Origin: Chloracidobacterium sp. CP2_5A
GTDB lineage: Bacteria > Acidobacteriota > Blastocatellia > Chloracidobacteriales > Chloracidobacteriaceae
Assembly (NCBI GenBank): GCA_002254845.1
Contig: NKPT01000011.1
Location: forward strand, 1-64,000
DNA: 64,000 nt
Reading direction: 5' to 3'
The notes beneath the pieces were generated by a model that searched no databases, was not told where the DNA came from, and saw only the letters and a program-made list of their open reading frames with translations. This document shows, one piece after another, positions 54,697 through 64,000 of the stretch (its first letter is position 1; every line of letters starts with the position of its first letter). Both the position numbers and the translations under genes were made by a program.

Positions 54697-54739
54697 GCGA
54701 ATCCGACTTCTTGGCGACGGGCCAAGAAGTCGGATTCGC
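54697..54739 (+). terminator. Perfect 19-bp stem terminator of the TonB receptor gene
   Basis: GCGAATCCGACTTCTTGGC (54697-54715) and its exact complement (54721-54739) enclose a 5-base loop, fifteen bases past the receptor stop. It is the strongest hairpin in the window. It lacks a following U-run, so it may act together with Rho or protect the 3' end. Confidence 0.7.
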
Positions 54740-54815
54740 CGCTTAGCTTCCAGCGGATAGGCTCGGTTGCCGGATGGCATTGTCGGGGGCGCGAGCCGGC
54801 TGCTACAGTCGGCGC

Positions 54816-55793
54816 ATGCGCGCATACCTGAAAGCCGTTCTGTGGGCGTATCGCCTGATCCTCGGACGCGAGCCGACCGAGGAAGAGGTTCAAGCTCATC
54901 TAGGGTATCCCAAACTCAGCGATTTACGGCGGGCTTTTTTCAGCTGCCCGGAATTTCGCCAGCGCGAGCGCTACCTGTGCGGCCCGTCGCTGACCGGCTT
55001 TGAGCCGGCCTTGCTGATCGAGGACGCCGTCGAAGACGCCACGCTCGAAAAGCTGCTGGAGCTTACGCGGTTGAGCTGGGAGCATCTGGGCGAGCATGAG
55101 CCGCACTGGTCGGTGCTGAGCGCCGACGAATTCAAGCAAGCCAACTTGGACGCTCATCGGGAGCGATTCTACGCATCGGGTCAGCACAGCGCCGAGCAAT
55201 TTTTGAACCTGCTGCGCCGCAACGGATGCCTGCCGGAGAAGCTGTCCGACAAGCGGATTATTGAGTACGGCTGCGGCGTCGGGCGCGTGACGCATGCGTT
55301 GGCGCAACGCTTCGGCGAGGTGCGCGCCTACGACATTTCGGCGCCGCATTTGGAGCTGGCGCGACAGTTCGCGGCGTCGCTGGGGCTGGACAACATCCGC
55401 TTCGCGCAAATCAAGCGCCCCCAGGATGTAACGCAGCTTCCGCAAGCGGACGCGGTTTACACGACGATTGTGCTTCAGCACAATCCGCCGCCGGTCATTC
55501 GGTTCATCCTGAAGGCGCTGCTGGACGCGCTCGCGCCCAGCGGCGTCGCCTGCTTTCAGCTTTTGACCTACCAGCAGGGCTACGCCTTCAGCGCCGAAGC
55601 CTATTTGCGCGCCAGTCCGGAACAGGGCCGCCGAGTCGTCGAGATGCACGTCCTGCCGCAAAGGCGCGTCTTTGAGATTATCGCGCAGAGCGGGTGCCGC
55701 GTGCTGGAGACGCTGGACGACGCCCTGGCCGACTATCGAGGCGGGGACCTATCAAATACGTTTCTCGTGCAAAAGCAGCCGGCTCCCGATTAG
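54816..55793 (+). CDS. SAM-dependent methyltransferase with an N-terminal DUF4214-like segment
   Basis: 325 residues from ATG 54816; the frame opens at 54774. The N-terminus (about 1-50) has YRLILGREPTEEEVQAHLG and LRRAFFSCPEFR, reminiscent of DUF4214. The class I methyltransferase domain starts near 147 with IIEYGCGVGRVTHAL, followed by AYDISAPHLELAR and an acidic/hydrophobic TTIVLQHNPPP motif. In many bacteria such DUF4214-containing enzymes modify glycans. The substrate is unknown. Position next to the glycan cluster fits, but it lies across the receptor. Confidence 0.85.
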   Translation: MRAYLKAVLWAYRLILGREPTEEEVQAHLGYPKLSDLRRAFFSCPEFRQRERYLCGPSLTGFEPALLIEDAVEDATLEKLLELTRLSWEHLGEHEPHWSVLSADEFKQANLDAHRERFYASGQHSAEQFLNLLRRNGCLPEKLSDKRIIEYGCGVGRVTHALAQRFGEVRAYDISAPHLELARQFAASLGLDNIRFAQIKRPQDVTQLPQADAVYTTIVLQHNPPPVIRFILKALLDALAPSGVACFQLLTYQQGYAFSAEAYLRASPEQGRRVVEMHVLPQRRVFEIIAQSGCRVLETLDDALADYRGGDLSNTFLVQKQPAPD

Positions 55794-55896
55794 CGGAGTC
55801 GCTCGCGGCGGCCGCAGCGTTTTGACTTACACGCGCAAAAGGCGTAACGTCGCGTCCATTGAGAACCCCTGATAGAGCTTTTCACGGGTTTGAACA

Positions 55897-56613
<717 letters not shown>

Positions 56614-56667
56614 CGCTCAGTCGGAGCCGCGAGCGCGCCGCGCGCCTACGTAACGCGATGGCAGACC

Positions 56668-58200
56668 ATGGCCATGGAAGAAAACGAATACACTCGGCAG
56701 CGTCGCCAGAACTTAGCCGACATCGCGGCGCTTGGGTTTCCAACTTATCCGGCCGGCTATGACCGGACGCATAGCGTCAGCGAGATTGTGGCGACCTACG
56801 GCGAGCGCGCCGCCGACGCGCTGGAAGCCGAAGCTGTCGCCGTCCGGGTCGCCGGGCGCATTCAAGCCATCAACCTCATGGGCAAGGCCGCCTTCATTCG
56901 GTTCACTGACGGCGCGACGACGCTTCAGGCATACCTGCGGAAAAACGAGCTGCCCGAAAATGAATGGCTGCTTTTCAAACGGCTCGACTTGGGCGACTTC
57001 ATCGGCGTCGCCGGCAAGCTCTTTCGGACGAAAACCGGCGAGTTGTCGGTGCACGCCGAGCAGCTTGCCTTTCTGAGCAAGGCCATCATCCCGCCGCCGG
57101 ACAAGCGCTACGGGCTGCACGACATTGAGCTGCGCTACCGGCGGCGCTACGCCGACCTAATGACTAACCGTGACGCGCGGGCGACCTTTGTCAAGCGGTC
57201 GCGGATGATCCAAGCCATTCGGCGGTTCTTTGACGCGCGCGGCTACCTCGAAGTCGAAACGCCGATGCTGCACCCTATCGCGTCCGGCGCGACGGCGCGG
57301 CCCTTCGCGACGCATCACAACGCCCTGAATATGCCGCTCTATGCGCGCATCGCGCCGGAGCTGTACCTCAAGCGGCTTATCGTCGGCGGCTTTGAAAAGG
57401 TTTACGAGATCAACCGCAACTTTCGTAATGAGGGGCTTTCGACGCGCCACAACCCGGAGTTCACCATGCTGGAATTCTACGAAGCCTACGCGACGTATGA
57501 AGACCTCATGACGCTGACCGAGGAACTCTTGACCGAGGTTGTCGCCTGCGTCTGCGAGGGGGAGACCATCCCGTACGGCGAGGCGACGATTTCATTCGCC
57601 CGCCCGTGGCGACGCCTGACGATGCAGGAAGCGATTGTGACTTACTGGCCGACCGAGGACCGCCCGACCGTCGCCGACTTGGCCGATCTCGCAGGCGTCA
57701 ACCGCGCCCTTGAGCGCCTGAGACTTCCGGTCGCGCCGACGGCTGGCTACGGCAAGCGCCTTGGCGAACTCTTTGAGCAGGTCGCCGAGCCAAATCTGAT
57801 TCAGCCGACCTTCATCACGCGCTTTCCGAAGGAACTCAGCCCGCTGGCGCGGACTGCCGACGACGATCCGAGCTTGGTTGACCGCTTCGAGCTGTTTATC
57901 GGCGGCATGGAGTGCGCCAACGCCTTTTCGGAACTCAACGACCCCGACGAGCAGCGGCGGCGCTTCGAGCAGCAGCTTGCCGAGCGGGCCAGAGGCGACG
58001 ACGAGGCGATGCCGCTCGACGAAGATTTCATCCGGGCGCTGGCCTACGGCATGCCGCCGACGGCCGGCGAAGGCGTCGGCATTGACCGGCTGGCGATGCT
58101 GCTGACGAATCAGCGCTCGATTCGGGATGTCATTTTGTTTCCGCATCTGCGCCCGGAAGCGCCGGAGACGCCTCCAGCGCCCGAAGCGAAAACGCCGTGA
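56668..58200 (+). CDS. lysS: Lysyl-tRNA synthetase, class II
   Basis: Charges tRNA-Lys. 510 residues, the usual length. An OB-fold anticodon-binding domain comes first, then the class II catalytic domain with motif 2 ([20 protein letters not shown]) and motif 3 ([15 protein letters not shown]). The substrate segment [15 protein letters not shown] is typical. The last 71 bases overlap the convergent TetR gene, so the tail [14 protein letters not shown] is the part whose coding is shared. ATG 56668 or 56674. Confidence 0.96.
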   Translation: MAMEENEYTRQRRQNLADIAALGFPTYPAGYDRTHSVSEIVATYGERAADALEAEAVAVRVAGRIQAINLMGKAAFIRFTDGATTLQAYLRKNELPENEWLLFKRLDLGDFIGVAGKLFRTKTGELSVHAEQLAFLSKAIIPPPDKRYGLHDIELRYRRRYADLMTNRDARATFVKRSRMIQAIRRFFDARGYLEVETPMLHPIASGATARPFATHHNALNMPLYARIAPELYLKRLIVGGFEKVYEINRNFRNEGLSTRHNPEFTMLEFYEAYATYEDLMTLTEELLTEVVACVCEGETIPYGEATISFARPWRRLTMQEAIVTYWPTEDRPTVADLADLAGVNRALERLRLPVAPTAGYGKRLGELFEQVAEPNLIQPTFITRFPKELSPLARTADDDPSLVDRFELFIGGMECANAFSELNDPDEQRRRFEQQLAERARGDDEAMPLDEDFIRALAYGMPPTAGEGVGIDRLAMLLTNQRSIRDVILFPHLRPEAPETPPAPEAKTP

Positions 58201-58891
58201 TGTGGCGAGCGACGCGGTTGATGAACCGGGGCGTTAGCGCGCTCTCGCGCGCCAACTGCAAGGTAATCGGGCGGCAAAAGTGCATGTGCAGGCACTGTCC
58301 GACGATGCTGAAGGCATGGAGCGTCACGTCAGCGTCCTGCTTGAGGTCTGGTCGCGCCAGTCGAATCAGCGCCTTGAGAATCTCAAAGCGCGGCTCGATA
58401 AACTCCCGCACCACGATGTCGAGCGCGCCGGTCGGGTGGAGCATTTCATGCGACATCAGCGCCGGCGAGTAGTCGAACTCGCCCTGCTGACCGTAAAGGC
58501 GCGTGATAAAGGTCGCAATGAACTGCGCGATGCCCTGCCGGGCGGCTTCCGGCGTGCCGACGCGCTGCGCAGAGCGCAAAATCCGCGCGAAGCGGGGCGT
58601 GATGTCCTTCGAACGCCGCATCGCGTAGCGCAGCGTTTCCAGATAAAGCTCTTCCTTGCTGCGAAAATGGTAGTTGACGGCGGCGATGTTGACGCCGGCT
58701 TCGGTCGCCAGGTCGCGGACGCTTGTGCAAGCAAAACCGCGCTCGGCAAACAGTCGCTCGGCCACGGTCAGCAAGCGGGTTTTGGCGTCAGCGTCGCCAT
58801 CGGCCGCGCGCCGCCGCCGACGCGATAGCGCGTCCAGCGCGGGCGCTCTGGCAGGAACAGGCTCAGTCTGGCTGTGGGTCCGCAACTTCAT
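58130..58891 (-). CDS. TetR/AcrR-family repressor
   Basis: 253 residues. The N-terminal HTH (about 35-85) has [40 protein letters not shown] and [11 protein letters not shown]. The C-terminal ligand domain is long and resembles the DUF1956/CecR kind ([21 protein letters not shown]). It lies 104 bases downstream of tolC-MFS on the same strand, so it probably represses that operon from a site upstream of tolC. Its 3' end overlaps lysS. Confidence 0.92.
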   Translation of the reverse strand: MKLRTHSQTEPVPARAPALDALSRRRRRAADGDADAKTRLLTVAERLFAERGFACTSVRDLATEAGVNIAAVNYHFRSKEELYLETLRYAMRRSKDITPRFARILRSAQRVGTPEAARQGIAQFIATFITRLYGQQGEFDYSPALMSHEMLHPTGALDIVVREFIEPRFEILKALIRLARPDLKQDADVTLHAFSIVGQCLHMHFCRPITLQLARESALTPRFINRVARHITAFSLRALEASPALPGADAETK

Positions 58892-58994
58892 TTTGGGCGA
58901 GTAAGCTATGGCAGGCAGTGAATATTTCCCTCAAGCTCCCCAGGACTTAAGCGCGCCGCGCTTTTTCTAAAGCGAGTTCTCTCAGTCGAGCGAC

Positions 58995-60302
58995 TCACAA
59001 CTGCGCCTGCAGCGGCTTTGGTCGAGCGGAACTGAGCGTTTCGACGGCAGGTCCAAGCTGCCAGGACAATAGCCCGCGCCGGACAGTCATTAGCGCCCCG
59101 CCCGCGATGAGACAAAAGCCATTAACGAATAGCGCCTGTGAAGCGCCAAAGCGGTCGCCAATCCATCCAATCCCAATCGCGGCGGCTGGTTGGAGACCAA
59201 ACCCTACCATAAGCAGGATGCTGAGCAGTCGTCCGCGCATCTGCGCGGGCGCGAGCATTTGCATAAGTCCATTCGCCGTCGTGAAGATAAAAGGCACAGT
59301 CAAGCCGGTTGCCACAATGCAGGCGACAGCGGCGGGCAAGGTTCGACTCCAGGAGTTGCCGATAATCATCGCGCCGGCCCAGACCGTACACCCCGTGAGC
59401 GCCAGCCCGACGCGGGGCGTCGCGCGACTGAAGTGCGTTACCAGCAGCGAGCCGATGAGCGCGCCGACGCCCGAAGCGCCCAGCAGCCAGCCCAGCGTCC
59501 GCGAGTCGCCGCCCAGCACGACCGTGGCCAGCGCCGGATAGATCGTCAGGTTCGACAGCACGAAAAACGACGCCAGCATGACAAAGGCCAGCAAATCCAC
59601 TAAGCGCGGCTGTGACAGCAAATACCTCGCCGCCTCGCCAAAGCCGCCGGGTTGGGCGGCGCTGGGCGCGCGCTCGATGGCGACGGCGCGAATGGCCAGC
59701 AGGCTGGCGATCACGGCCAGAAAGCTGACGCCGTTTACCCAAAAGGCTTCGGCGACGCCGACGCGGGCAATCGCCCAGCCGGCCAGCGTCGGCCCGACCG
59801 TCCGGCCGAACTGCACGATAACGCCGTTGAGCGCCAGCGCCTTGCGAATTTCAGCCATGCCGACCAAGTCGCCGATGAACGCCTGCTGCGCCGGCATTTC
59901 CACCGCCGCCACCACGCCCAACAAGAACGACAGCGCGTAAACATGCCAGAGTTGAACCAGCTTGACTTGCACGAGCAGCGCCAGCGCAAAGGCCAAGAGC
60001 ATCGCGGCAATCTGGGCGACAATGAGCAGCTTCCGCCGGTCAAAGCGGTCGGCCGCCGCCCCAGCCCAGGGCGCGAACAGAATGAGCGGGATGGAGCCCA
60101 GTAGCGCGACTATCCCCTGCGCCTGCATGGAGCGGCTCAGCTCCCACACCACCCACGACTGCGCGGTGATTTGCATCCACGTGCCGAGCAGCGAAACGGC
60201 TTGACCGCTGAAATAAAGCCGAAAGGCGCGCCCGCGCAGCGGCGACCAATCCGCCGCCCACTGCCGAGCGAAAGTCAGGCGAGACATCGCTTGGGTTGTC
60301 AT
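58995..60302 (-). CDS. MFS exporter, EntS/DHA3-like
   Basis: 435 residues with about twelve membrane helices. Family marks are FRLYFSGQAVSLLGTWMQI in helix 1, the GxxxDRFDRRKLLI loop after helix 2 (AAADRFDRRKLL) and RGRLLSILLMV later. EntS-like exporters extrude siderophores, and others extrude drugs. It follows tolC with an ATGA overlap, but no periplasmic adaptor (HlyD/MFP) is adjacent. It probably works with the TolC channel or alone at the inner membrane. Confidence 0.93.
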   Translation of the reverse strand: MTTQAMSRLTFARQWAADWSPLRGRAFRLYFSGQAVSLLGTWMQITAQSWVVWELSRSMQAQGIVALLGSIPLILFAPWAGAAADRFDRRKLLIVAQIAAMLLAFALALLVQVKLVQLWHVYALSFLLGVVAAVEMPAQQAFIGDLVGMAEIRKALALNGVIVQFGRTVGPTLAGWAIARVGVAEAFWVNGVSFLAVIASLLAIRAVAIERAPSAAQPGGFGEAARYLLSQPRLVDLLAFVMLASFFVLSNLTIYPALATVVLGGDSRTLGWLLGASGVGALIGSLLVTHFSRATPRVGLALTGCTVWAGAMIIGNSWSRTLPAAVACIVATGLTVPFIFTTANGLMQMLAPAQMRGRLLSILLMVGFGLQPAAAIGIGWIGDRFGASQALFVNGFCLIAGGALMTVRRGLLSWQLGPAVETLSSARPKPLQAQL

Positions 60303-62164
60303 GGGCTTGGCTCAACGTCGGGAGCGGCCTCTTCCGGGCGCGCGCTATTCGACGGCTTGACCGTGAGGCTGTTGGTATCAAGCGTCGTGGACATCGCCCG
60401 CTGAAGCGCCACCACCGCCTTGTTGTAATCCGTCAGCGCCCGAATCTCGCGCCCGCGCGCGGCTGATAGCGCGTTTTGGCGGTCAAGGACAAGAAAGTTC
60501 GTGGACTCGCCCGCTTGGTAGCGCCGCATCTCGCTGGCGTATTGCGCCTCGGCGGCCGTCCGCGAGGCGCGCGCCGCCTGCACCCGCCGGAGCGCCGTCT
60601 GAACCGACTGGAGCGCATTGCGCACCTCGCTTTCGATTTGGGTCTCAAAACGCCGGCGCTGCGCGTCAATCAGCCGATCCTGCGCCAGCGAGCGTCCGAG
60701 CGCGCTCTGGGCGGCGCGATTGCTGGGCGTAAAGCTCAGGTTGATGCCAACCCGAACGCCATAGAAGTTTTTTGTGAAGAGATTACTGAGACTCGTCCCA
60801 AAGCCGCCGATAAAGATGCTAGGCGTTTGGTTAGCCGGCGGCGGTATGACCACCGGCGCTAGCCCGGCGCCGGCGGAGAGCAGATTCAACCGCTCCAGCA
60901 CCGCCGTGTTGAAGCCGCCGGCAAAGGGGTTGGTCGTGATGGGCAGCGGCGTTCCGGCCAGCCCCTGCAAGCTGTAGGAACCCAGAAAATCAAGCTGCGG
61001 GCGCAACTGGTCGCGGAAAAACTGCGCGTCAATGGCGTTCGACGCTTTTTGAATAGCGAATTGCTCCATCTCCGGGCGCTTGGTCAGCGCGGCGCGCACG
61101 GCGTCGTCAAGCGGGATGTTGACGGGCTCCAGATTGACCTGCTCGGTCGGCACGATGGCTTCCTGCCACGCTGCCGACTGGCGTTGATCAAGGATCAGGG
61201 ACTTGAGCGCGTTTTCCACGCGCGTCAGGTTTTCCAAGGCAAGCAGGAACTCTTCCTGGCGCTGCTCGAGTTGCGCTTCGACGGAGACAATTTCCACCGG
61301 CGCGGCCGTTCCGGCCTCGACGAAGCGCCGGTTCTGCTCAAGCTGAATCCGCGCTAGCGCCACCGCCTCGGCGCGGATCTCAACGTCGCGCCGCGCAAAG
61401 ACTAAATCCCAGTAGGCCGACTGCACCTGCGCCACAATATCTATCACCCGCTGCCGAAACTGCGAATCGGAAAGCGTCAGGCGCTTTTTAGCCAACTCGA
61501 TTTGCCGCCGCGACTCATCCGTTCGGAAGTTGCGAAACAGCGGCTGCGTGAACGTAAAGGTCACCTGCGAGGTGTAGAGCGGGTTCACCCCGGCGAAGAT
61601 ATTTGTCGTGTCCTGGCGAGCGAGGACGACTTCAGCCCCCAAACGCCCGCCGGTCATCAGCGGCTTGGTGAATGCGAAGGCGTTCTGGGCTGAGCGAAGC
61701 TCAACCGCGCCGTTTTTATCCGCGCCGGCAAAGGGATTGACCGCCGGGTTCCGCAGCGCCGCGTAGGCGAATTGATTCGCGAGCGTGATGTCGTAAAAGC
61801 CCTTGGCGCGGTTGACATCGAAAGCCGCCTGCTGGACGGCGACGCGCTGAACCTCGATGTCCGGGTTGGCCCGCAAGGCCATCAGGATGGCCTCGCGCAG
61901 CGCCAGCGGCCGGCTCAGTCCCGGCGTCACGCCGACGCGCGCCTCGACCGAGACCTGGCGGCGCGCTTGTTCCGCCAGGTCTTGATCCGAGCCAGCCGGC
62001 GACTGGTCAACGCCTTGGCCCACAGGCCGCACAATCCCGGCTAAGGCCGGACGCGCCAAGGCGGCTGATTCCGGCGCCCCGTCCTGCCCCGCCGCCGGCG
62101 AGGTTGCTAATCCAAGGGCCGCGAGCGCGCCCCAAGCCGCTTTGCGGAAAACGCGAATGTTCAT
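60299..62164 (-). CDS. TolC-family outer-membrane efflux protein
   Basis: 621 residues, longer than the usual 450-500 because of N-terminal and central extensions. After a signal peptide (WGALAALGLATSPAAG) come the two outer-membrane efflux repeats with coiled-coil helices: LREAILMALRANPDIEVQRV, RVIDIVAQVQSAYWDLVFARRDVEI, LEQNRRFVEAGTAAPVEIVS and, in the second half, RVQAARASRTAAEAQYASEM. A final SEMRRYQAGESTNFLVLDRQ is characteristic. It forms the outer-membrane channel of tripartite efflux. It leads the operon with the MFS exporter and TetR. Confidence 0.93.
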   Translation of the reverse strand: MNIRVFRKAAWGALAALGLATSPAAGQDGAPESAALARPALAGIVRPVGQGVDQSPAGSDQDLAEQARRQVSVEARVGVTPGLSRPLALREAILMALRANPDIEVQRVAVQQAAFDVNRAKGFYDITLANQFAYAALRNPAVNPFAGADKNGAVELRSAQNAFAFTKPLMTGGRLGAEVVLARQDTTNIFAGVNPLYTSQVTFTFTQPLFRNFRTDESRRQIELAKKRLTLSDSQFRQRVIDIVAQVQSAYWDLVFARRDVEIRAEAVALARIQLEQNRRFVEAGTAAPVEIVSVEAQLEQRQEEFLLALENLTRVENALKSLILDQRQSAAWQEAIVPTEQVNLEPVNIPLDDAVRAALTKRPEMEQFAIQKASNAIDAQFFRDQLRPQLDFLGSYSLQGLAGTPLPITTNPFAGGFNTAVLERLNLLSAGAGLAPVVIPPPANQTPSIFIGGFGTSLSNLFTKNFYGVRVGINLSFTPSNRAAQSALGRSLAQDRLIDAQRRRFETQIESEVRNALQSVQTALRRVQAARASRTAAEAQYASEMRRYQAGESTNFLVLDRQNALSAARGREIRALTDYNKAVVALQRAMSTTLDTNSLTVKPSNSARPEEAAPDVEPSP

Positions 62165-62180
62165 AAGCTCACTATCTTAC

Positions 62181-62196
62181 TTAATCACTCGATTGA
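62181..62196. promoter_or_regulatory. Candidate TetR operator upstream of tolC
   Basis: TTAATC-ACTC-GATTGA (62181-62196) is an inverted repeat with five of six arm positions paired, 17 bases upstream of the tolC start. The TetR gene at the end of the same operon makes it a reasonable operator, but this is a weak pattern. Confidence 0.3.
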
Positions 62197-62485
62197 AACA
62201 TTCGTTTGAACAGCGAACTCTTACGCCCCAGCGCGCGCGGCGTCAAGCGCGATTGCCTGCCAGCTTGGTCGAGGGAGCGTCCGCGGGCGACGCGACTGCG
62301 GACGGTTGAAACGCGGCTCAGACGTGCTACGCTGGGCTAAAATCGGCAAACTGTTTTCGCTGGCGATCAGGCTTGGAAACTTCTCGCCGCTTGGCAGCGT
62401 ATGGACCGCGCAAAGAAGTCAAGCGAACCAAGCGAACAAAGAAGTCAAGCAAACAACGAATGACGATGCGTTGGGGGCGGAGCAT
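62197..62485. other. Intergenic region between tolC and nfeD
   Basis: It holds the divergent promoters. A weak TTGAAA-16-TACGCT (62306-62333) may serve nfeD. A 14-bp direct repeat, CAAAGAAGTCAAGC, lies at 62411-62424 and 62437-62450. Upstream codons in the nfeD frame (from 62306) look non-coding. Confidence 0.4.
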
Positions 62486-62947
62486 ATGTGGATTATGTGG
62501 CTAGTCATCGCGGCCATCTTCGCGGTCGTCGAGATTTCCACCTCCGGCTTCATCGCTCTGTGGTTTGGCATTGGCGCGGGCGCGGCGGCGCTAACGGCGG
62601 CGCTGGGCTTTGGCGCGCCGGCTCAGCTTGTCGCCCTTATCACGGTTTCAACCGCCTTGACGCTGAGCACGCGAAGGATTTTTCTCCGCTGGCTCGATCG
62701 TCCGACCTCCATAGCGCCCGCGTTTGGCGACAGCAGCCTCGTCGGCAAGCGGGGCATCGTGTTGAAGGAGAGCAAGGGAGTCCGCAGCGAAGTCGAGCTG
62801 GAGCTCGATGGCACTGTTTGGACGGCCCTGCCCGTCGCTGGCGACGCCCTCGCCATTGGCGAGGAGTGCGAAGTCGTTCGGATTGAAGGTAATCAGCTTT
62901 ACGTACGCGCCACTCAACGCGCCCCGGACTGGAAGCTCACTGGATAG
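62486..62947 (+). CDS. NfeD-family membrane protein
   Basis: 153 residues from ATG 62486, preceded by GGAG at five bases. Two or three membrane helices (MWIMWLVIAAIFAVVEIST, FIALWFGIGAGAAALTAALG, LVALITVSTALTL) are followed by a soluble OB-fold domain (GKRGIVLKESKGVRSEVELE to VVRIEGNQLYVR). This is the short NfeD form without the serine protease. NfeD genes pair with SPFH/stomatin genes, as seen here 75 bases downstream. Confidence 0.9.
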   Translation: MWIMWLVIAAIFAVVEISTSGFIALWFGIGAGAAALTAALGFGAPAQLVALITVSTALTLSTRRIFLRWLDRPTSIAPAFGDSSLVGKRGIVLKESKGVRSEVELELDGTVWTALPVAGDALAIGEECEVVRIEGNQLYVRATQRAPDWKLTG

Positions 62948-63021
62948 CTCGACAAATCCGCTTGGACGCCCGCCTGATCGAGCCACAGGCGAACATTCCC
63001 AGTCAAAGGAGCTTGCCATAA

Positions 63022-64000
<979 letters not shown>

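Overview
The window is GC-rich and gene-dense, with no rRNA, tRNA, insertion sequence, phage or CRISPR that I can recognise. It looks like a chromosomal piece of an acidobacterium, possibly a relative of Chloracidobacterium (inference). The signs are an acidobacterial-type VWFA-related protein, a very large Oar-like TonB-dependent receptor with an N-terminal carboxypeptidase-regulatory domain, Gram-negative outer-membrane genes (ompH/skp, lpxD, fabZ, tolC), and an unusual number of Ser/Thr kinases (four, one degenerate) with a PP2C phosphatase and an FHA reader.

Left part (1-20 kb): a 16-bp tandem repeat at the window edge; an FHA/zinc-ribbon gene followed by a membrane PP2C phosphatase; tyrS-midA; a minus-strand run of two kinases (one fused to a degenerate FGE-sulfatase domain), a universal stress protein and a MalT-like ATPase without HTH; a secreted TPR protein; hemL; a DUF3299 membrane protein; a Fur-family regulator; serC; a PAP2-like membrane protein; an S9 peptidase; galU; tatA with a clear sigma70-type promoter; and a Crp/Fnr regulator.

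Middle part (20-39.4 kb): a degenerate Ser/Thr kinase with a C-terminal SH3-like region; a VWFA-related protein; a small membrane protein followed by lysA; resB translationally coupled to a 1017-residue NorD/CbbO-like VWA protein with about nine N-terminal helical repeats; a putative molybdenum-cofactor carrier; a solitary Opp/Dpp-type ATPase; a malic enzyme-phosphotransacetylase fusion; pyroglutamyl peptidase; another Ser/Thr kinase; a GYF-RDD membrane protein; and ompH-lpxD-fabZ behind a good promoter.

Right part (39.4-64 kb): a long minus-strand run (50544 to 39420) for surface-glycan work: a Wzt-like ATPase, a GT-A/GT-B fusion, a double GT2 protein, a HAD hydrolase, a multi-spanning GT39/GT83-like protein, a hybrid histidine kinase and a DprE1-like oxidoreductase. 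Then come the TonB-dependent receptor ending in a perfect 19-bp hairpin, a DUF4214-like/methyltransferase protein, an ECF-type sigma factor, lysS (its end overlaps a convergent tetR by 71 bp), a tolC-MFS-tetR efflux set, and nfeD followed by an SPFH/stomatin gene cut by the window end.

The strongest candidates for something undescribed are the repeat-bearing NorD/CbbO-like protein without a MoxR ATPase beside it, the degenerate kinase and pseudo-FGE kinase of the phospho-signalling set, and the glycan run that includes its own sensor kinase but no Wzm-type permease. All functions are read from motifs by eye; no database search was possible.
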